From Pseudohongiella sp. (lineage in GTDB: Bacteria > Pseudomonadota > Gammaproteobacteria > Pseudomonadales > Pseudohongiellaceae), in contig JAUYSM010000026.1 in NCBI GenBank assembly GCA_030696315.1, positions 1 through 56,682 of the forward strand: 56,682 nt of DNA, written 5' to 3'. Numbering within the stretch: position 1 is the stretch's first letter; each line of letters begins with the position of its first letter. The notes below the pieces were generated by a model. The model had not been told where the DNA came from. It did not search any database and was given only the letters and a program-made list of their open reading frames with translations. A program made the position numbers and the translations under genes. Of the stretch, positions 47,017-56,249 are shown piece after piece.

Positions 47017-47274
47017 GTGAGCAGTTCCGCTGTCAGCATCAATAGCATGCAATTTGCCTGGCAAGGCATGGCGCAGTCTGCGCAGCAGATAGCATCAGCT
47101 GGCACAACGGCACGCGATAGCGGCGCGGACATCAATGCCGCATTATCAGGAAATGTGAACACCGCAGAGCCAATTGTAAACCTGAAAATCAATCTTCAGC
47201 TGTTTAACGCATCGGCAAAAGTGTTTGATACAGCAGACAACATGATTGGAAGTCTGCTGGACGTCAGGGTTTAA
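47017..47274 (+). CDS. small protein resembling a flagellar rod C-terminal segment
   Basis: The 85-residue protein has the pattern seen at the ends of flagellar rod/hook proteins: SINSMQFAWQGMAQSAQQIAS, a variable middle, then an EPIVNLKINLQLFNASAKVF helix and a DTADNMIGSLLDVRV tail. Similar orphan small proteins are known in Pseudomonas and Vibrio relatives. No other flagellar genes are here. The GTG at 47017 aligns best; a TTG at 46984 would add 11 residues with little merit. It converges with the M15-like gene, overlapping by 4 bases. Confidence 0.6.
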   Translation: MSSSAVSINSMQFAWQGMAQSAQQIASAGTTARDSGADINAALSGNVNTAEPIVNLKINLQLFNASAKVFDTADNMIGSLLDVRV

Positions 47275-48242
47275 GACTCATCCATCGCTACGCGCAGCAC
47301 TTGGCCGACACGCAACAGATCGTTTCGAAGGCCATTTTGCACACGCAGCGCTTCTACGCTGGTTCGATAACTTCGTGCAATACGCCAGAGTGTTTCACCG
47401 GGACGCACTTTGTGCTCCAGTTCAGTCATCACTGTACGCTGCTGCGCACTGGTTTGTGCACTTGTCGGTGCACTGGTTGCATTGGTGGCAATCAGGCGTG
47501 CACCGCTGGCAGACGCAATACCACCGGATCCTGGCACAACAAGCTTTTGTCCAATATTGATCAGATCACTGCGCAGACCATTTGCAGCGCGCAATTGCGC
47601 CACGGTGGTATCCATGCGCGACGCAACCGCAGACAGCGTATCACCACGACGCACCGTGTACTCACGGCTCTGTCCTGACTCGCCGGCCAGATAATTCACG
47701 TAATGATCCGGGAATACTGCCACATGGTAATGCGGCGGGTTGCGCTCGCGGGTCACGTCCAGAATATTGTTGTCTTCCAGCGACAACAGCGTTTTTTCCA
47801 GCCAATTGCGGCAGCTTTGTTTGGAAGGAATGCGAAGATCAACCGCCATACCGGTCGGATGCACGGAATCGCTGTGTGCATTGGCTGGTTGGCGCTCGAT
47901 CGGCCGGGTCAGACTGGTCACGGTCAGTTTTTCACCACAGGCGTTGAAATACTGGGAACCCAGACGCTCGATCAGTGTTTTTACGGCCGGTTTGGCGTAG
48001 GGATAAGACACGTTGTGGATTTCCACAAACTGATTGGCGGAAACACGCACCAGTTCACCCGCTTCAACGAGTTCGTTGACTCCACGTGAAGTTCTTACAA
48101 AGGTATAACCGGCTTGCACTGCGTGCGCGTGTTGCTGCGTCATGGACGCACTTGAGCCCGACAGACTCGATTGTTGAGCCTGAATCGGAAAATTCAGAAT
48201 AGATAACGTTGCCGCCACAAGTGCTGCTGTCAGGTTTTTCAT
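47271..48242 (-). CDS. M15-like (DUF5715) peptidase-fold protein with two LysM domains
   Basis: The 323-residue precursor has a signal peptide (TAALVAATLSILNFPIQAQ). Next is a DUF5715-like region with HPTGMAVD (H-x6-D) and a later HYH, together the metal-site pattern of M15/LAS peptidases. Two LysM repeats close it: TVRRGDTLSAVASRMDTTVA and KVRPGETLWRIARSY. LysM binds peptidoglycan, so a cell-wall hydrolase or remodelling role is likely. The start at 48242 is used because the codons before it, back to 48407, look like shadow sequence. Activity is not proven by the motif alone. Confidence 0.8.
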   Translation of the reverse strand: MKNLTAALVAATLSILNFPIQAQQSSLSGSSASMTQQHAHAVQAGYTFVRTSRGVNELVEAGELVRVSANQFVEIHNVSYPYAKPAVKTLIERLGSQYFNACGEKLTVTSLTRPIERQPANAHSDSVHPTGMAVDLRIPSKQSCRNWLEKTLLSLEDNNILDVTRERNPPHYHVAVFPDHYVNYLAGESGQSREYTVRRGDTLSAVASRMDTTVAQLRAANGLRSDLINIGQKLVVPGSGGIASASGARLIATNATSAPTSAQTSAQQRTVMTELEHKVRPGETLWRIARSYRTSVEALRVQNGLRNDLLRVGQVLRVAMDES

Positions 48243-48487
48243 GCCGCCTGCCCCACAATTTGTAGTCTTTGTTATGCACAGTATTTGCGCGAGTGACCGC
48301 ATTCTCACGTGAAATATTCGTTTTGTCCAGCATAAGTATGATTTTATTGATAAAAAGCAATTTCGCCGCATTTGTATGGTCAATCGTATGCTGGCCGGGC
48401 AAGTCATTCAGTTCAATCGAAAGGACTTATCCTATTGTTTTTAGGATACTTTCACCTATATCAGGGCCAATTTGGCATTCAAGATTA
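48243..48487. other. 245-base intergenic region with an AT hairpin
   Basis: Between two minus-strand genes. A TATCCTA/TAGGATA hairpin (48428-48434 with 48442-48448) has a 7-base loop. It may terminate or mark the promoter of the LysM gene. Nothing else was recognised. Confidence 0.35.
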
Positions 48488-49888
48488 TTAGCGCCACACC
48501 ATACCATCCCAGCAACGCCCTGGCCTCGGGGTTCCGCTTGCATCAACTTGAGCGGGGACCTGACCTGCATTGCTGCAAACTGACCTTGGCGACTTGACTG
48601 AAGGAGTAAGATCATCCATCAGTGTTTTTCCTCCACCAGGCAATTGCTCCAATACAAATCTATCGTACACCTCCCCAGTCACGGTTCTCGCTTCAAAACG
48701 GAGTTGCGAGCTCGAAAGCGTGATTGATTGGTACAACTGAACATCCTCACCAGTGACCGCCAGTGTGTTCGTCGCAGCCTCGGACACCAGGTTCATTTTA
48801 GGCCCCGCCACCGACACAACATAAACCGGGCCAACTTCCTCAGTGTCAGGGAATCCACTGCGACCATACACATGGTCATGCCCCTGCAAGACCAGATCAA
48901 CTCCATACTGTTCAAACAATGGACGCCAGTGCTCTGTCAGTATCTGATTCGGAGTACCGTGCGAAACAGACATCATAGGATGATGGTAAATCACGATAGT
49001 CCATTGAGCTTTGTTGGTGGAAAGCACCTGTGTCAACCATTGTGCTTGCACAATTGCGGCAGATTCATCGTGAATTGCTCGGGTTGAATCAAGCACAATA
49101 AACCTGACATTCTGGTAATCAGTATAAAACACCGTCTGCTCGAAACCTGCCGGACCGTTTTTTGCTGAGACAAATTGAGCATCCCACTGTGGCACTCTTT
49201 GCGGCGGCATAGTGGTTTCGTTGTATTCGTGGTTACCAGGAACCGGCAACTGCAATATCGAAGGAGCAATCCAGCTCATTGCCTCAAACCATTCGCCCCA
49301 ATTATTGTCCTGAACTCCCAGGCGATCGATCATATCGCCGGCATGAATCATCAATGAGGGACTCCTGGTACTTAATACTGCTTGTCTTACAACTCTCGAG
49401 AACAGTGATTTGACTGAGTTCTGCGCATCACCAAAGTACAACACCTCAAACGGAAACGGATTAACTGCATCTGGTGTTCTGAACTGAAACCACTCACTCC
49501 AGACACCTGCCCCTTTGACGCGGTAGACGTAAAGCGTGTCACTTTTCAACTGCGAAAACTCTACTGCATGATGGTGAGCAAGGCCATTGCCCGCTGTTAA
49601 AGGCAAGGTGTTTCCTTGAACTGTTTTGGCATCCACAGACAACGAGGGACTATAGCTGGCCAGGGCAATTTCCGCCTCCGCCATCGCAACGGATTCATCC
49701 GTACGCCAACTGACCTGATAACTAAGTTCCCCCTGTGTACCGGGCAGCAGAATTATCCGGTCGGGGTATGGTGAAGCCTGGTATCGAGGATACTCATCAA
49801 GAATCAAGGTATTCTGTGCAAAAATCTTCAATGGAAAACTTATTACTACAGCACAGGCAAAAATTGCCAAAAGAGCTTTGGTACACAT
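48488..49888 (-). CDS. secreted metallophosphoesterase (purple acid phosphatase-like)
   Basis: The 466-residue precursor has a signal peptide (LAIFACAVVISFPLKIFAQ). An Fn3-like N-terminal domain (about 30-140) ahead of a calcineurin-like phosphoesterase domain matches the layout of purple acid phosphatases. Metal ligand motifs are FGDAQ, HAGDMIDRLG, PGNHEYNE, YHHPM and GHDHVYGRSG. It likely releases phosphate from organic phosphate esters outside the cell. The ATG at 49888 has GGAG with good spacing, while the ATG at 49912 has none. It is downstream of a TonB-dependent receptor across a hairpin, suggesting a shared function in uptake of phosphorylated or phosphate-linked substrate. Confidence 0.85.
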   Translation of the reverse strand: MCTKALLAIFACAVVISFPLKIFAQNTLILDEYPRYQASPYPDRIILLPGTQGELSYQVSWRTDESVAMAEAEIALASYSPSLSVDAKTVQGNTLPLTAGNGLAHHHAVEFSQLKSDTLYVYRVKGAGVWSEWFQFRTPDAVNPFPFEVLYFGDAQNSVKSLFSRVVRQAVLSTRSPSLMIHAGDMIDRLGVQDNNWGEWFEAMSWIAPSILQLPVPGNHEYNETTMPPQRVPQWDAQFVSAKNGPAGFEQTVFYTDYQNVRFIVLDSTRAIHDESAAIVQAQWLTQVLSTNKAQWTIVIYHHPMMSVSHGTPNQILTEHWRPLFEQYGVDLVLQGHDHVYGRSGFPDTEEVGPVYVVSVAGPKMNLVSEAATNTLAVTGEDVQLYQSITLSSSQLRFEARTVTGEVYDRFVLEQLPGGGKTLMDDLTPSVKSPRSVCSNAGQVPAQVDASGTPRPGRCWDGMVWR

Positions 49889-49932
49889 GCTGAACTCCAC
49901 TGATTTTTTCATACAGATGTTTTATAAAAGTG

Positions 49933-49963
49933 AAACGGAGGGCATAAATTATGCCCTCCGTTT
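49933..49963 (-). terminator. strong hairpin between TonB receptor and phosphoesterase
   Basis: AAACGGAGGGCAT and ATGCCCTCCGTTT are perfect 13-base arms (49933-49945, 49951-49963) around a 5-base loop. On the minus strand a T-rich stretch follows a few bases later. It probably ends most receptor transcripts and attenuates the phosphoesterase. Confidence 0.8.
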
Positions 49964-50024
49964 TGTGTGACGCAGTTTCCTGTCCGCAAAACAACCAGCC
50001 CGGTCAGAACTGGTCCGTTCAGCA

Positions 50025-52835
50025 TCAGAAATTCATTTTTACGCCGGCATTAAACTGACGACCGTAATAAACAACTGATGTCGGATTGCCACGGCTGCCC
50101 TGATACTGAACTGATGGCATGTCCGTCAGATTTTTCACGTTCAGGAATGCACTGGTCGTATCACTGATGGTGTAGTTAAACGCCAGATCCCAGACTGAGG
50201 ATGCTGCATTGTAACGATCCAGTGCCTGACGTCCACCAACCGCTTCCAGACGCTCTGGCAATCTGTTGTATGAAACACGCGCACTGAACGGGCCGTCGGC
50301 ATACGACACGATACCGTTGTAAATGTATTTGGGTGAGTTCACCAGCGCCAGGTCATCTGCTGAACGGCCAGGATAGGAACCCTGTGAATCCAGCCAGGTG
50401 TAGTTGGCTTCCACTCCAAGACCGGATAACAATCCCGGCAGGAATGACAGCTGTTGCATCCATACCAGCTCCAGACCTTTTACTTTGCCGCCGTCACCGT
50501 TTACGCGGGTACGCTCGTCAACACCATCGGACCCGATACGACTGGAGCTGAATACAAAGTTATCAATTTCTTTGTAGAAAGCACCGGCAGACAATACACC
50601 CAGTGGCGGAAGGAAATACTCAGCCGTCACATCAAAATTGTCCGACTCGGCCGGCTTGAGGTTCGGGTTGCCAATGATGCGCTGATTGAGCTGCGCATTT
50701 TCCTGACGTGAAGGAATCAGGTCACCGGGCGGAGGACGTGAGATTGCCTTGGTGACAGAGCTGCGCAATACCAGCCTGTCATCAATCATGGAGTAGCGCG
50801 CATGCACACCGGGCAACACGTTGGTGTAGCTGGCTGAATCGCTGACTCTGGTGATCGCGGTGATCTGGCCATTAGAGACGGTTACCGCGTTGGCTTCACT
50901 GCTGATCTCGGTACCTTCGACACGAACACCAGTCAGAATCTGCAGACCGTTGAAGTCGATGTCAGCCATCAGATAACCGGCATAAATATCTTCAGCAATA
51001 GTAAAGTCGGCATTCGCCATGGTTTCTGCACTGAACAATCTGGCAGCAGCGGTTTGTGTGAACGATTGTGGGCTGGTTTTCTGCAGATTCAGATACTGCG
51101 TCCAATCCGGAAATACCGGAATCAGTACAGCACGGCCACCAGACTCGCTCATGTAATCCGCGTTGGAATAGCGTTCTGCCAGACTTGCTGCTGTAGCACC
51201 TGTCAACCCGGTGTAACGCACGGTATCAGGTTGCGCCTGTGATGCATCCTTGAACGTTGCACGCAGACCGGTTTTTAATGTCCACGGGATAGAGGCATAA
51301 CCAAAATCTCTTTCAGCGTGAGTATCGATACTCCATTCGTCTTCAACACGTGGCACCTGGTTGGTGTCGAACTGACGGAACTGCAGACGTGCCGGGTCGC
51401 TGATGTCGACACCGTTATTCACCTGGAAAGTCGGGAAATCCGGGTTGCTGCGATCGTACGTCATATTGACGCCGTTCCATGAGTTCACGACTTGCAAGGT
51501 CACCGGATACTCTTTTGTTGCCTTAGAGTATGCAAGACGACCTTCAAGATTCCAGTCGCCGGCGCGGTGTGTAATGTTACCGGTGTAAAGCTCGAAAACG
51601 TTTTTGGGTTCACGGTAAAAAACGATGGAGTCAACACGGCCGCCCGTTGAAGTGCCTGTCGTTGGACTTACATTGGATTGGGTAGCAGGATTGGGGCGAT
51701 AGTCGATCGCACGACGGTGCAAATCGCGGTAATCGTAGTGGTAAATACCGCTGAAGCTTAACTGCGTGTCGTCACTGGGGCGGTAATCGAATGCCAGACC
51801 GGCACCGACTTTGTCTTTGGTTTCTTTACGGTCATAGTACAGCGACCGGTTGATGAAATAGGAGTTGGCGGCGCTGACCGTGTAGGCAGTGTCCACCACG
51901 TCATAACCACGGTGATCGCGGAAGTAAAACAGTGACGCCAACAGACCAAACTGCTCCTGCTCGCCAAAGGTATCTCCGAAGGTGACGCCGGCCTGACGGT
52001 TCCAGGTGTCACGGTTATCGTTGTAAGTTGTGCCGACTTCTACATCAAAAGTGCGACCGACCTTATCATACGCAGACTTGGTCACCAGATTAACGGTGCC
52101 ACCAATGGCATCAGCAGACATATCCGGAGTTGGTGATTTGATGACATCAACTCGCGCCAGCATGTTGGCCGGGAAACTATCGAGCGCGATATCACGGTTA
52201 CCATCTACGTTAGTCATACGCAAACCGTTGACTGTAACAGTGTTGTATTGGGGCGCCAGACCACGGATGGTCGCAGTACGCTGCACACCCGCGCGTGTTT
52301 CTACTGACAACCCGGGAAGTCTGACCAGTGCATCACCAATGTTACCTTCACGGATCTGACCGAGCGCATCGGCTGATACTACTGTGCGCACGCTGGGAGC
52401 GTTGCGCTGCATGTTAATGCTGGATGCAAAACCGGACAGGCGTGATAACACCAGAATTTCTTGCGGCAACACGCTTGAATTCGCCAGTCTGAAGTCGCGG
52501 CGTGCAGAGCTGCCTGGCTGTACCTGAATTGCAACGCGCTGCTGCTCCAGACCTTCATAGCTGATAACCACTGTGTAACTGCCGGCCGGAAGATTATTAA
52601 ATAGAAAGCTACCGTCGCCTGAAGCAACCAACTCCCGACCCGCACCTTCAAGTCTGATACTTGCCCCAGGCAGGACATCGCCACTTGCGTCATTGATGAC
52701 ACGGCCAGCGATGCTACCCTGTCCTTGAGTCTGCACTGAACCTGAAGTTGTTTGGGGGAACGCCTGTTGTGGGAAGGCTGAACCAATGATAGCTGAGCTA
52801 ACCGCAAGTGTTAGCGCAAGTTTTTTGAATTCCAT
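50025..52835 (-). CDS. TonB-dependent receptor with N-terminal carboxypeptidase-like domain
   Basis: The 936-residue outer-membrane receptor has a signal peptide. A CarboxypepD-type beta-sandwich follows (about 40-115; GSIAGRVINDASGDVLPGASI). Then come a plug domain (ATIRGLAPQYNTVTVNGLRM; SADAIGGTVNLVTK) and a 22-strand barrel ending in FNAGVKMNF with the terminal Phe. Such receptors import complex sugars, siderophores or phosphorylated substrates by TonB energy. The neighbouring secreted phosphoesterase hints at a phosphate-ester substrate. No regulator (FecR/anti-sigma) is nearby. The 122-base upstream gap holds its promoter region. Confidence 0.93.
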   Translation of the reverse strand: MEFKKLALTLAVSSAIIGSAFPQQAFPQTTSGSVQTQGQGSIAGRVINDASGDVLPGASIRLEGAGRELVASGDGSFLFNNLPAGSYTVVISYEGLEQQRVAIQVQPGSSARRDFRLANSSVLPQEILVLSRLSGFASSINMQRNAPSVRTVVSADALGQIREGNIGDALVRLPGLSVETRAGVQRTATIRGLAPQYNTVTVNGLRMTNVDGNRDIALDSFPANMLARVDVIKSPTPDMSADAIGGTVNLVTKSAYDKVGRTFDVEVGTTYNDNRDTWNRQAGVTFGDTFGEQEQFGLLASLFYFRDHRGYDVVDTAYTVSAANSYFINRSLYYDRKETKDKVGAGLAFDYRPSDDTQLSFSGIYHYDYRDLHRRAIDYRPNPATQSNVSPTTGTSTGGRVDSIVFYREPKNVFELYTGNITHRAGDWNLEGRLAYSKATKEYPVTLQVVNSWNGVNMTYDRSNPDFPTFQVNNGVDISDPARLQFRQFDTNQVPRVEDEWSIDTHAERDFGYASIPWTLKTGLRATFKDASQAQPDTVRYTGLTGATAASLAERYSNADYMSESGGRAVLIPVFPDWTQYLNLQKTSPQSFTQTAAARLFSAETMANADFTIAEDIYAGYLMADIDFNGLQILTGVRVEGTEISSEANAVTVSNGQITAITRVSDSASYTNVLPGVHARYSMIDDRLVLRSSVTKAISRPPPGDLIPSRQENAQLNQRIIGNPNLKPAESDNFDVTAEYFLPPLGVLSAGAFYKEIDNFVFSSSRIGSDGVDERTRVNGDGGKVKGLELVWMQQLSFLPGLLSGLGVEANYTWLDSQGSYPGRSADDLALVNSPKYIYNGIVSYADGPFSARVSYNRLPERLEAVGGRQALDRYNAASSVWDLAFNYTISDTTSAFLNVKNLTDMPSVQYQGSRGNPTSVVYYGRQFNAGVKMNF

Positions 52836-52957
52836 ATTACACCCTTGATTTTATGTATTGGCTCGTCGCCAATACTGAGTTTAAGGGCGCAATATGACAG
52901 TGCCACGTCACATTTATGTCATTGACGTGACCGTTCTGTGAATCTGATCGCTCTGTT

Positions 52958-53761
52958 TCAGAAAATAAAAAACCCACCATCAATCAAAAATTTGTCACCT
53001 GTATGATAACTGCTGGCATCACTCGCCAGATACACTGCAATACCACCAAAATCATCCGGGGAACCCCATCGTTGCATGGGAATTCTGGGCAGAATAGCCT
53101 TGGCAAACTTCTCATTCTGGTAGTTTCTGTCGGTCATGTCGGTGTGGATATGCCCCGGCAGAATGCTGTTGGCGGTGATGCCATAACGCGCATATTCCAC
53201 CGCGAGACCCTGCATAATCGAAATCACTGCGCCTTTGCTGCCAGCGTAGTGTTCGGCTCTGGCCATGCCACACAAGGCGCCCAGCGAAGACACGCCGATC
53301 AAGCGGCCACCGGCATCACCTTGTTCGGCGCGCTCAACCATGTGAGCTGCCGCTGCGCGCAAGGTGTAAAACAGGCCATCTAGATTCACATCCAGCACAC
53401 CACGCCAGTTTTCTTTGGTCATCTCATGAAAACGATTAAAACCGTTGGCTACGCCGGCATTGGCAATACAGGTATCAACCCGGCCAAACATCGCCAGGGT
53501 TTGCTGAAAACGGGTGTTGACCTGGTGCTCATCGGCAACATCACAGACCAACGCTTCTGCTTTTACCCGAGGGGCATGGGCGCGCAGTTCTGCCATGGCC
53601 TCGGCATTCTTGCTTGCGTTGCGTCCCCAGATGCAGACATCCGCCCCTGCCGCTGCCAGTGCCTTTGCAAAACCGAGTCCGATTCCGCCATTGCCACCGG
53701 TCACCAGCGCCACTTTTCCAGTCAAATCAAACGGGTTGTAGCTTGCGTGACTACTGTTCAT
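52958..53761 (-). CDS. short-chain dehydrogenase/reductase (SDR)
   Basis: The 267-residue enzyme has the classical SDR cofactor motif TGGNGGIG (residues 21-28), the NAG-type segment ANAGVA, and the catalytic SSLGAL plus YxxxK (HYAGSKGA). It oxidises or reduces an alcohol/ketone with NAD(P); substrate not determinable. The ATG at 53761 is embedded in the GGGGACGGAGGGATCAAAAAATG repeat, read in parts, and overlaps the stop of the membrane protein upstream. A longer start at 53809 adds 16 residues but lies within that gene. It is likely in one operon with the PQQ dehydrogenase. Confidence 0.9.
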   Translation of the reverse strand: MNSSHASYNPFDLTGKVALVTGGNGGIGLGFAKALAAAGADVCIWGRNASKNAEAMAELRAHAPRVKAEALVCDVADEHQVNTRFQQTLAMFGRVDTCIANAGVANGFNRFHEMTKENWRGVLDVNLDGLFYTLRAAAAHMVERAEQGDAGGRLIGVSSLGALCGMARAEHYAGSKGAVISIMQGLAVEYARYGITANSILPGHIHTDMTDRNYQNEKFAKAILPRIPMQRWGSPDDFGGIAVYLASDASSYHTGDKFLIDGGFFIF

Positions 53762-54170
53762 TTTTTGATCCCTCCGTCCCCGTCTTTTGATTTTTAAGCT
53801 CAAAACCACGCACGATGACGTAAGCGATCAGCGCCACAATAAACACCAGCAGATACATCCAGGCGATGCTCTGAAGGCTGGCGATCAGCGTGCGATAAAT
53901 CTCCAGAATCCAGCGTTCGCCCGACAACTCAAGCACACCAAACTCCTGCACTTGCGGGGTGATGTAGCGTTCCAACTCGTAAAGCCGCACACCACCGGAA
54001 ATGCCAACCACGTAGGTGGCGAACATAATGTATCGCTGCCACGCCGCGCTGATACTGTCCTGAATGATGCGACTGAATATCTCGCCCATTGGTTTTCTGA
54101 ACACGCGCGCGGCGGTGTACGACACCATCACAGATAAACTCAAGGTCACCAGCAGCAAGGTCAGAAACAT
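53751..54170 (-). CDS. small membrane protein of unknown function
   Basis: The 139-residue protein has an N-terminal membrane helix, a second at about 45-62, and a third near the C-terminus (IAWMYLLVFIVALIAYVIV). The tail NQKTGTEGSKNEQ is partly encoded by the palindromic repeat at 53761-53782. It lies between the PQQ dehydrogenase and the SDR, overlapping the latter by 11 bases. No family was recognised; it might anchor or accept electrons for the dehydrogenase, but no heme ligand motif is seen. AAGGA precedes the ATG. Confidence 0.7.
   Translation of the reverse strand: MFLTLLLVTLSLSVMVSYTAARVFRKPMGEIFSRIIQDSISAAWQRYIMFATYVVGISGGVRLYELERYITPQVQEFGVLELSGERWILEIYRTLIASLQSIAWMYLLVFIVALIAYVIVRGFELKNQKTGTEGSKNEQ
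53761..53782 (-). repeat. repeat core at the SDR start
   Basis: Minus-strand CGGGGACGGAGGGATCAAAAAA, a one-base variant of the GGGGTCGGAGGGATCA family. It supplies the SDR ribosome-site region (GGAGG) and the tail of the preceding gene. Confidence 0.6.
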
Positions 54171-54185
54171 GTGTTTTCCTTTTTT

Positions 54186-54222
54186 GGGGTCGGAGAGATC
54201 ATTTTTTGATCTCTCCGACCCC
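54186..54222. repeat. perfect inverted repeat of the GGGGTCGGAGAGATCA family
   Basis: Two 16-base arms (54186-54201, 54207-54222) around TTTTT. It encodes the last residues (GVGEIKK) and stop of the PQQ dehydrogenase. Confidence 0.75.
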
Positions 54223-56124
54223 GATTTTAAATGCCATCAGGTAATCACCAGCCTGGGTACCCAAGCCCTCATGCCCACCGACCGCAATAGCAATGTATTG
54301 AACGCCATCGACGGCATAACTCATCGGCGTTGCGTTAGCGGATGTTGGCAACCGATGAGACCATAGCTCTTCCCCGCTGTGAATGTCAAAGATGCGCAAC
54401 AGGTGCTCCGTTGCGGCCCCAATCACAACCAAACCTGAAGCCGTTACCATGGCGCCACCAATGTTGGGCACTCCCCACTTGAAGTTCGGCACAAAGGCGG
54501 GCGCCAGATCAGCGATGGTGCCGAGCGGGATGTCCCACAAAATCTCTCCGCCAAGCAGATCAACGGCAACCAGCTTGCCCCAGGGAGGAGTGGTGCATGG
54601 CATGCCCAGCGAGGATAAAAATATACGCCTCGCCATGACATAGGGTGTACCGGTCTGCCGTGAGATCTGCCAGCCTTCCAACTCACCGCTTGCGCGCAGA
54701 TCGTCCAGTTCATCTCGCGGAATCAGTTTGACCAATCCCGGAATCTGGTTGACATTGGTGATCGCGATCTGGCGGACTGGATCAACGGCAACCCCTCCCC
54801 AGTTCGCACCACCTGCGTAACCCGGTGACTGTACAGTTCCACGCAAAGAGGGTGGCGTAAAAATACCCTCTGATCTGAACTCCCGTAGAATGTTGCGGCA
54901 TTCGCGTTTATCAAAAAATGCAACACCAAACGCATCGTCCTCAGTCAATGCTGCGTGGCTTGCCAAGGGTGGAATGCTTGAAAAAGGCTGTGTCCGTGAT
55001 AGCTCTTCACCGGGCACATCCGACACCGGAACCGGTCGTTCTTCGACGTCAAACAATGGCATACCCGTGCGACGGTCAAACGCATACAGCATGGCGGTTT
55101 TGGTGACGATGATGACGGCGGGGATACTCACATCGCCACGCCTGATGTCCGTCAGCGTTGGCTGTGCGGGGATGTCGTAATCCCAGACATCGTGATGAAT
55201 CAGCTGAAAATGCCATGCAACCGTGCCGGTTTTAACGTCAAGCGCCACCAGTGAGTTTGCATATCGATTGTCGCCAAGACGCTCCCCGCCATAAAAGTCC
55301 GGGCTTGGTGACGAGGTAGACACGTAGACAAGACCAAGCTCCTCATCAACAGACATCGGTGCCCAGACGTTCGCAGCACCGGTGATATCGGCACTGTTTC
55401 CTGCCCATTCAGACCGCATCGGATCATTGGCTGCCCGAGGAATCGGATCCCAGATCCAATTTGTAGAGCCCGTTCTCACATCCAGCGCCCGCACAATCCC
55501 CAGTGGCGACTCGACTGCCTGATTGTCACCGATGGCAGAACCAACAATCAGTTGATCACCCACGACGACTGGCGGTGACGTAACACTGTAATCACCCAGC
55601 CAATCGCCGCTTGCGCCCGCCGTCGCACCCAGATCTACCCAGCCTTTTTGATCACCAAAATCGCTGCACAACTGCCCGGTTTCAGCATTCAGCGCGTAGA
55701 CCATGCCGGTCAATGTCCCCAGCAAAACCCGATCCGGACAGACAGACGACGCACCATGCCAAAGGCTGACACCACGGGATGCGCTTTCCGAATAGGCGAT
55801 CTCGCGAGGCAATTCAGGATCAAACGCCCACAACTGCTCACCGGTCGCTGCATCCACTGCAATGGCCGTGTTGGCGCTGGTGCTGATAAACAACTTGTCC
55901 TCCCAAAACACCGGATTGGCCTGAAAGGAATGAGCCTTATACGTAAAGCCCTCATTCAAATCACCTGACCGATAGGTCCATGCGGGCGTCAAGTGCTGCA
56001 GATTATCCGCGCGAATCTGATCCAGCGAGGTGTACTGCTGACCACCCTCGCCCCCATACTGATTCCACTCTGCAGCGATGGCGCTACCTGCCATCAACAT
56101 CAACACCCATACTCCTGCGCGCAT
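54199..56124 (-). CDS. PQQ-dependent dehydrogenase (quinoprotein), periplasmic
   Basis: The 641-residue precursor has a signal peptide (LMLMAGSAIAAE). An eight-bladed propeller of quinoprotein type follows: EWNQYGGEGGQQYTSLDQI at the start, a repeated AVDAATGEQLWAFD motif, and IFDIHSGEELWSHRLP at the end. It would oxidise alcohols or sugars with PQQ and pass electrons to quinone or cytochrome. There is no CxxCH heme domain and no membrane helices, unlike Gcd, so it probably needs a separate acceptor. PQQ synthesis genes are not in the window. GGAGA lies upstream. The C-terminus is formed by a palindromic repeat. Confidence 0.9.
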   Translation of the reverse strand: MRAGVWVLMLMAGSAIAAEWNQYGGEGGQQYTSLDQIRADNLQHLTPAWTYRSGDLNEGFTYKAHSFQANPVFWEDKLFISTSANTAIAVDAATGEQLWAFDPELPREIAYSESASRGVSLWHGASSVCPDRVLLGTLTGMVYALNAETGQLCSDFGDQKGWVDLGATAGASGDWLGDYSVTSPPVVVGDQLIVGSAIGDNQAVESPLGIVRALDVRTGSTNWIWDPIPRAANDPMRSEWAGNSADITGAANVWAPMSVDEELGLVYVSTSSPSPDFYGGERLGDNRYANSLVALDVKTGTVAWHFQLIHHDVWDYDIPAQPTLTDIRRGDVSIPAVIIVTKTAMLYAFDRRTGMPLFDVEERPVPVSDVPGEELSRTQPFSSIPPLASHAALTEDDAFGVAFFDKRECRNILREFRSEGIFTPPSLRGTVQSPGYAGGANWGGVAVDPVRQIAITNVNQIPGLVKLIPRDELDDLRASGELEGWQISRQTGTPYVMARRIFLSSLGMPCTTPPWGKLVAVDLLGGEILWDIPLGTIADLAPAFVPNFKWGVPNIGGAMVTASGLVVIGAATEHLLRIFDIHSGEELWSHRLPTSANATPMSYAVDGVQYIAIAVGGHEGLGTQAGDYLMAFKIGVGEIKK

Positions 56125-56144
56125 GACATTTCTCCTGTTTTATT

Positions 56145-56165
56145 GGGGTCGGAGGGATCAAAAAA
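56145..56165 (+). repeat. repeat core upstream of PQQ dehydrogenase
   Basis: GGGGTCGGAGGGATCA followed by AAAAA, 21 bases beyond the PQQ gene start. Confidence 0.6.
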
Positions 56166-56220
56166 CGTACAGTTGTAAACCTCTCCAACCAAGACTGGTT
56201 TTCATCTGTACAAATAATAA

Positions 56221-56233
56221 TCCCTCCGACCCC
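56221..56233 (-). repeat. repeat core (inverse)
   Basis: TCCCTCCGACCCC on the plus strand; forms an inverted pair with 56145-56165 and with 56250-56262. Confidence 0.55.
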
Positions 56234-56249
56234 AAGTCAGATATTGGTC

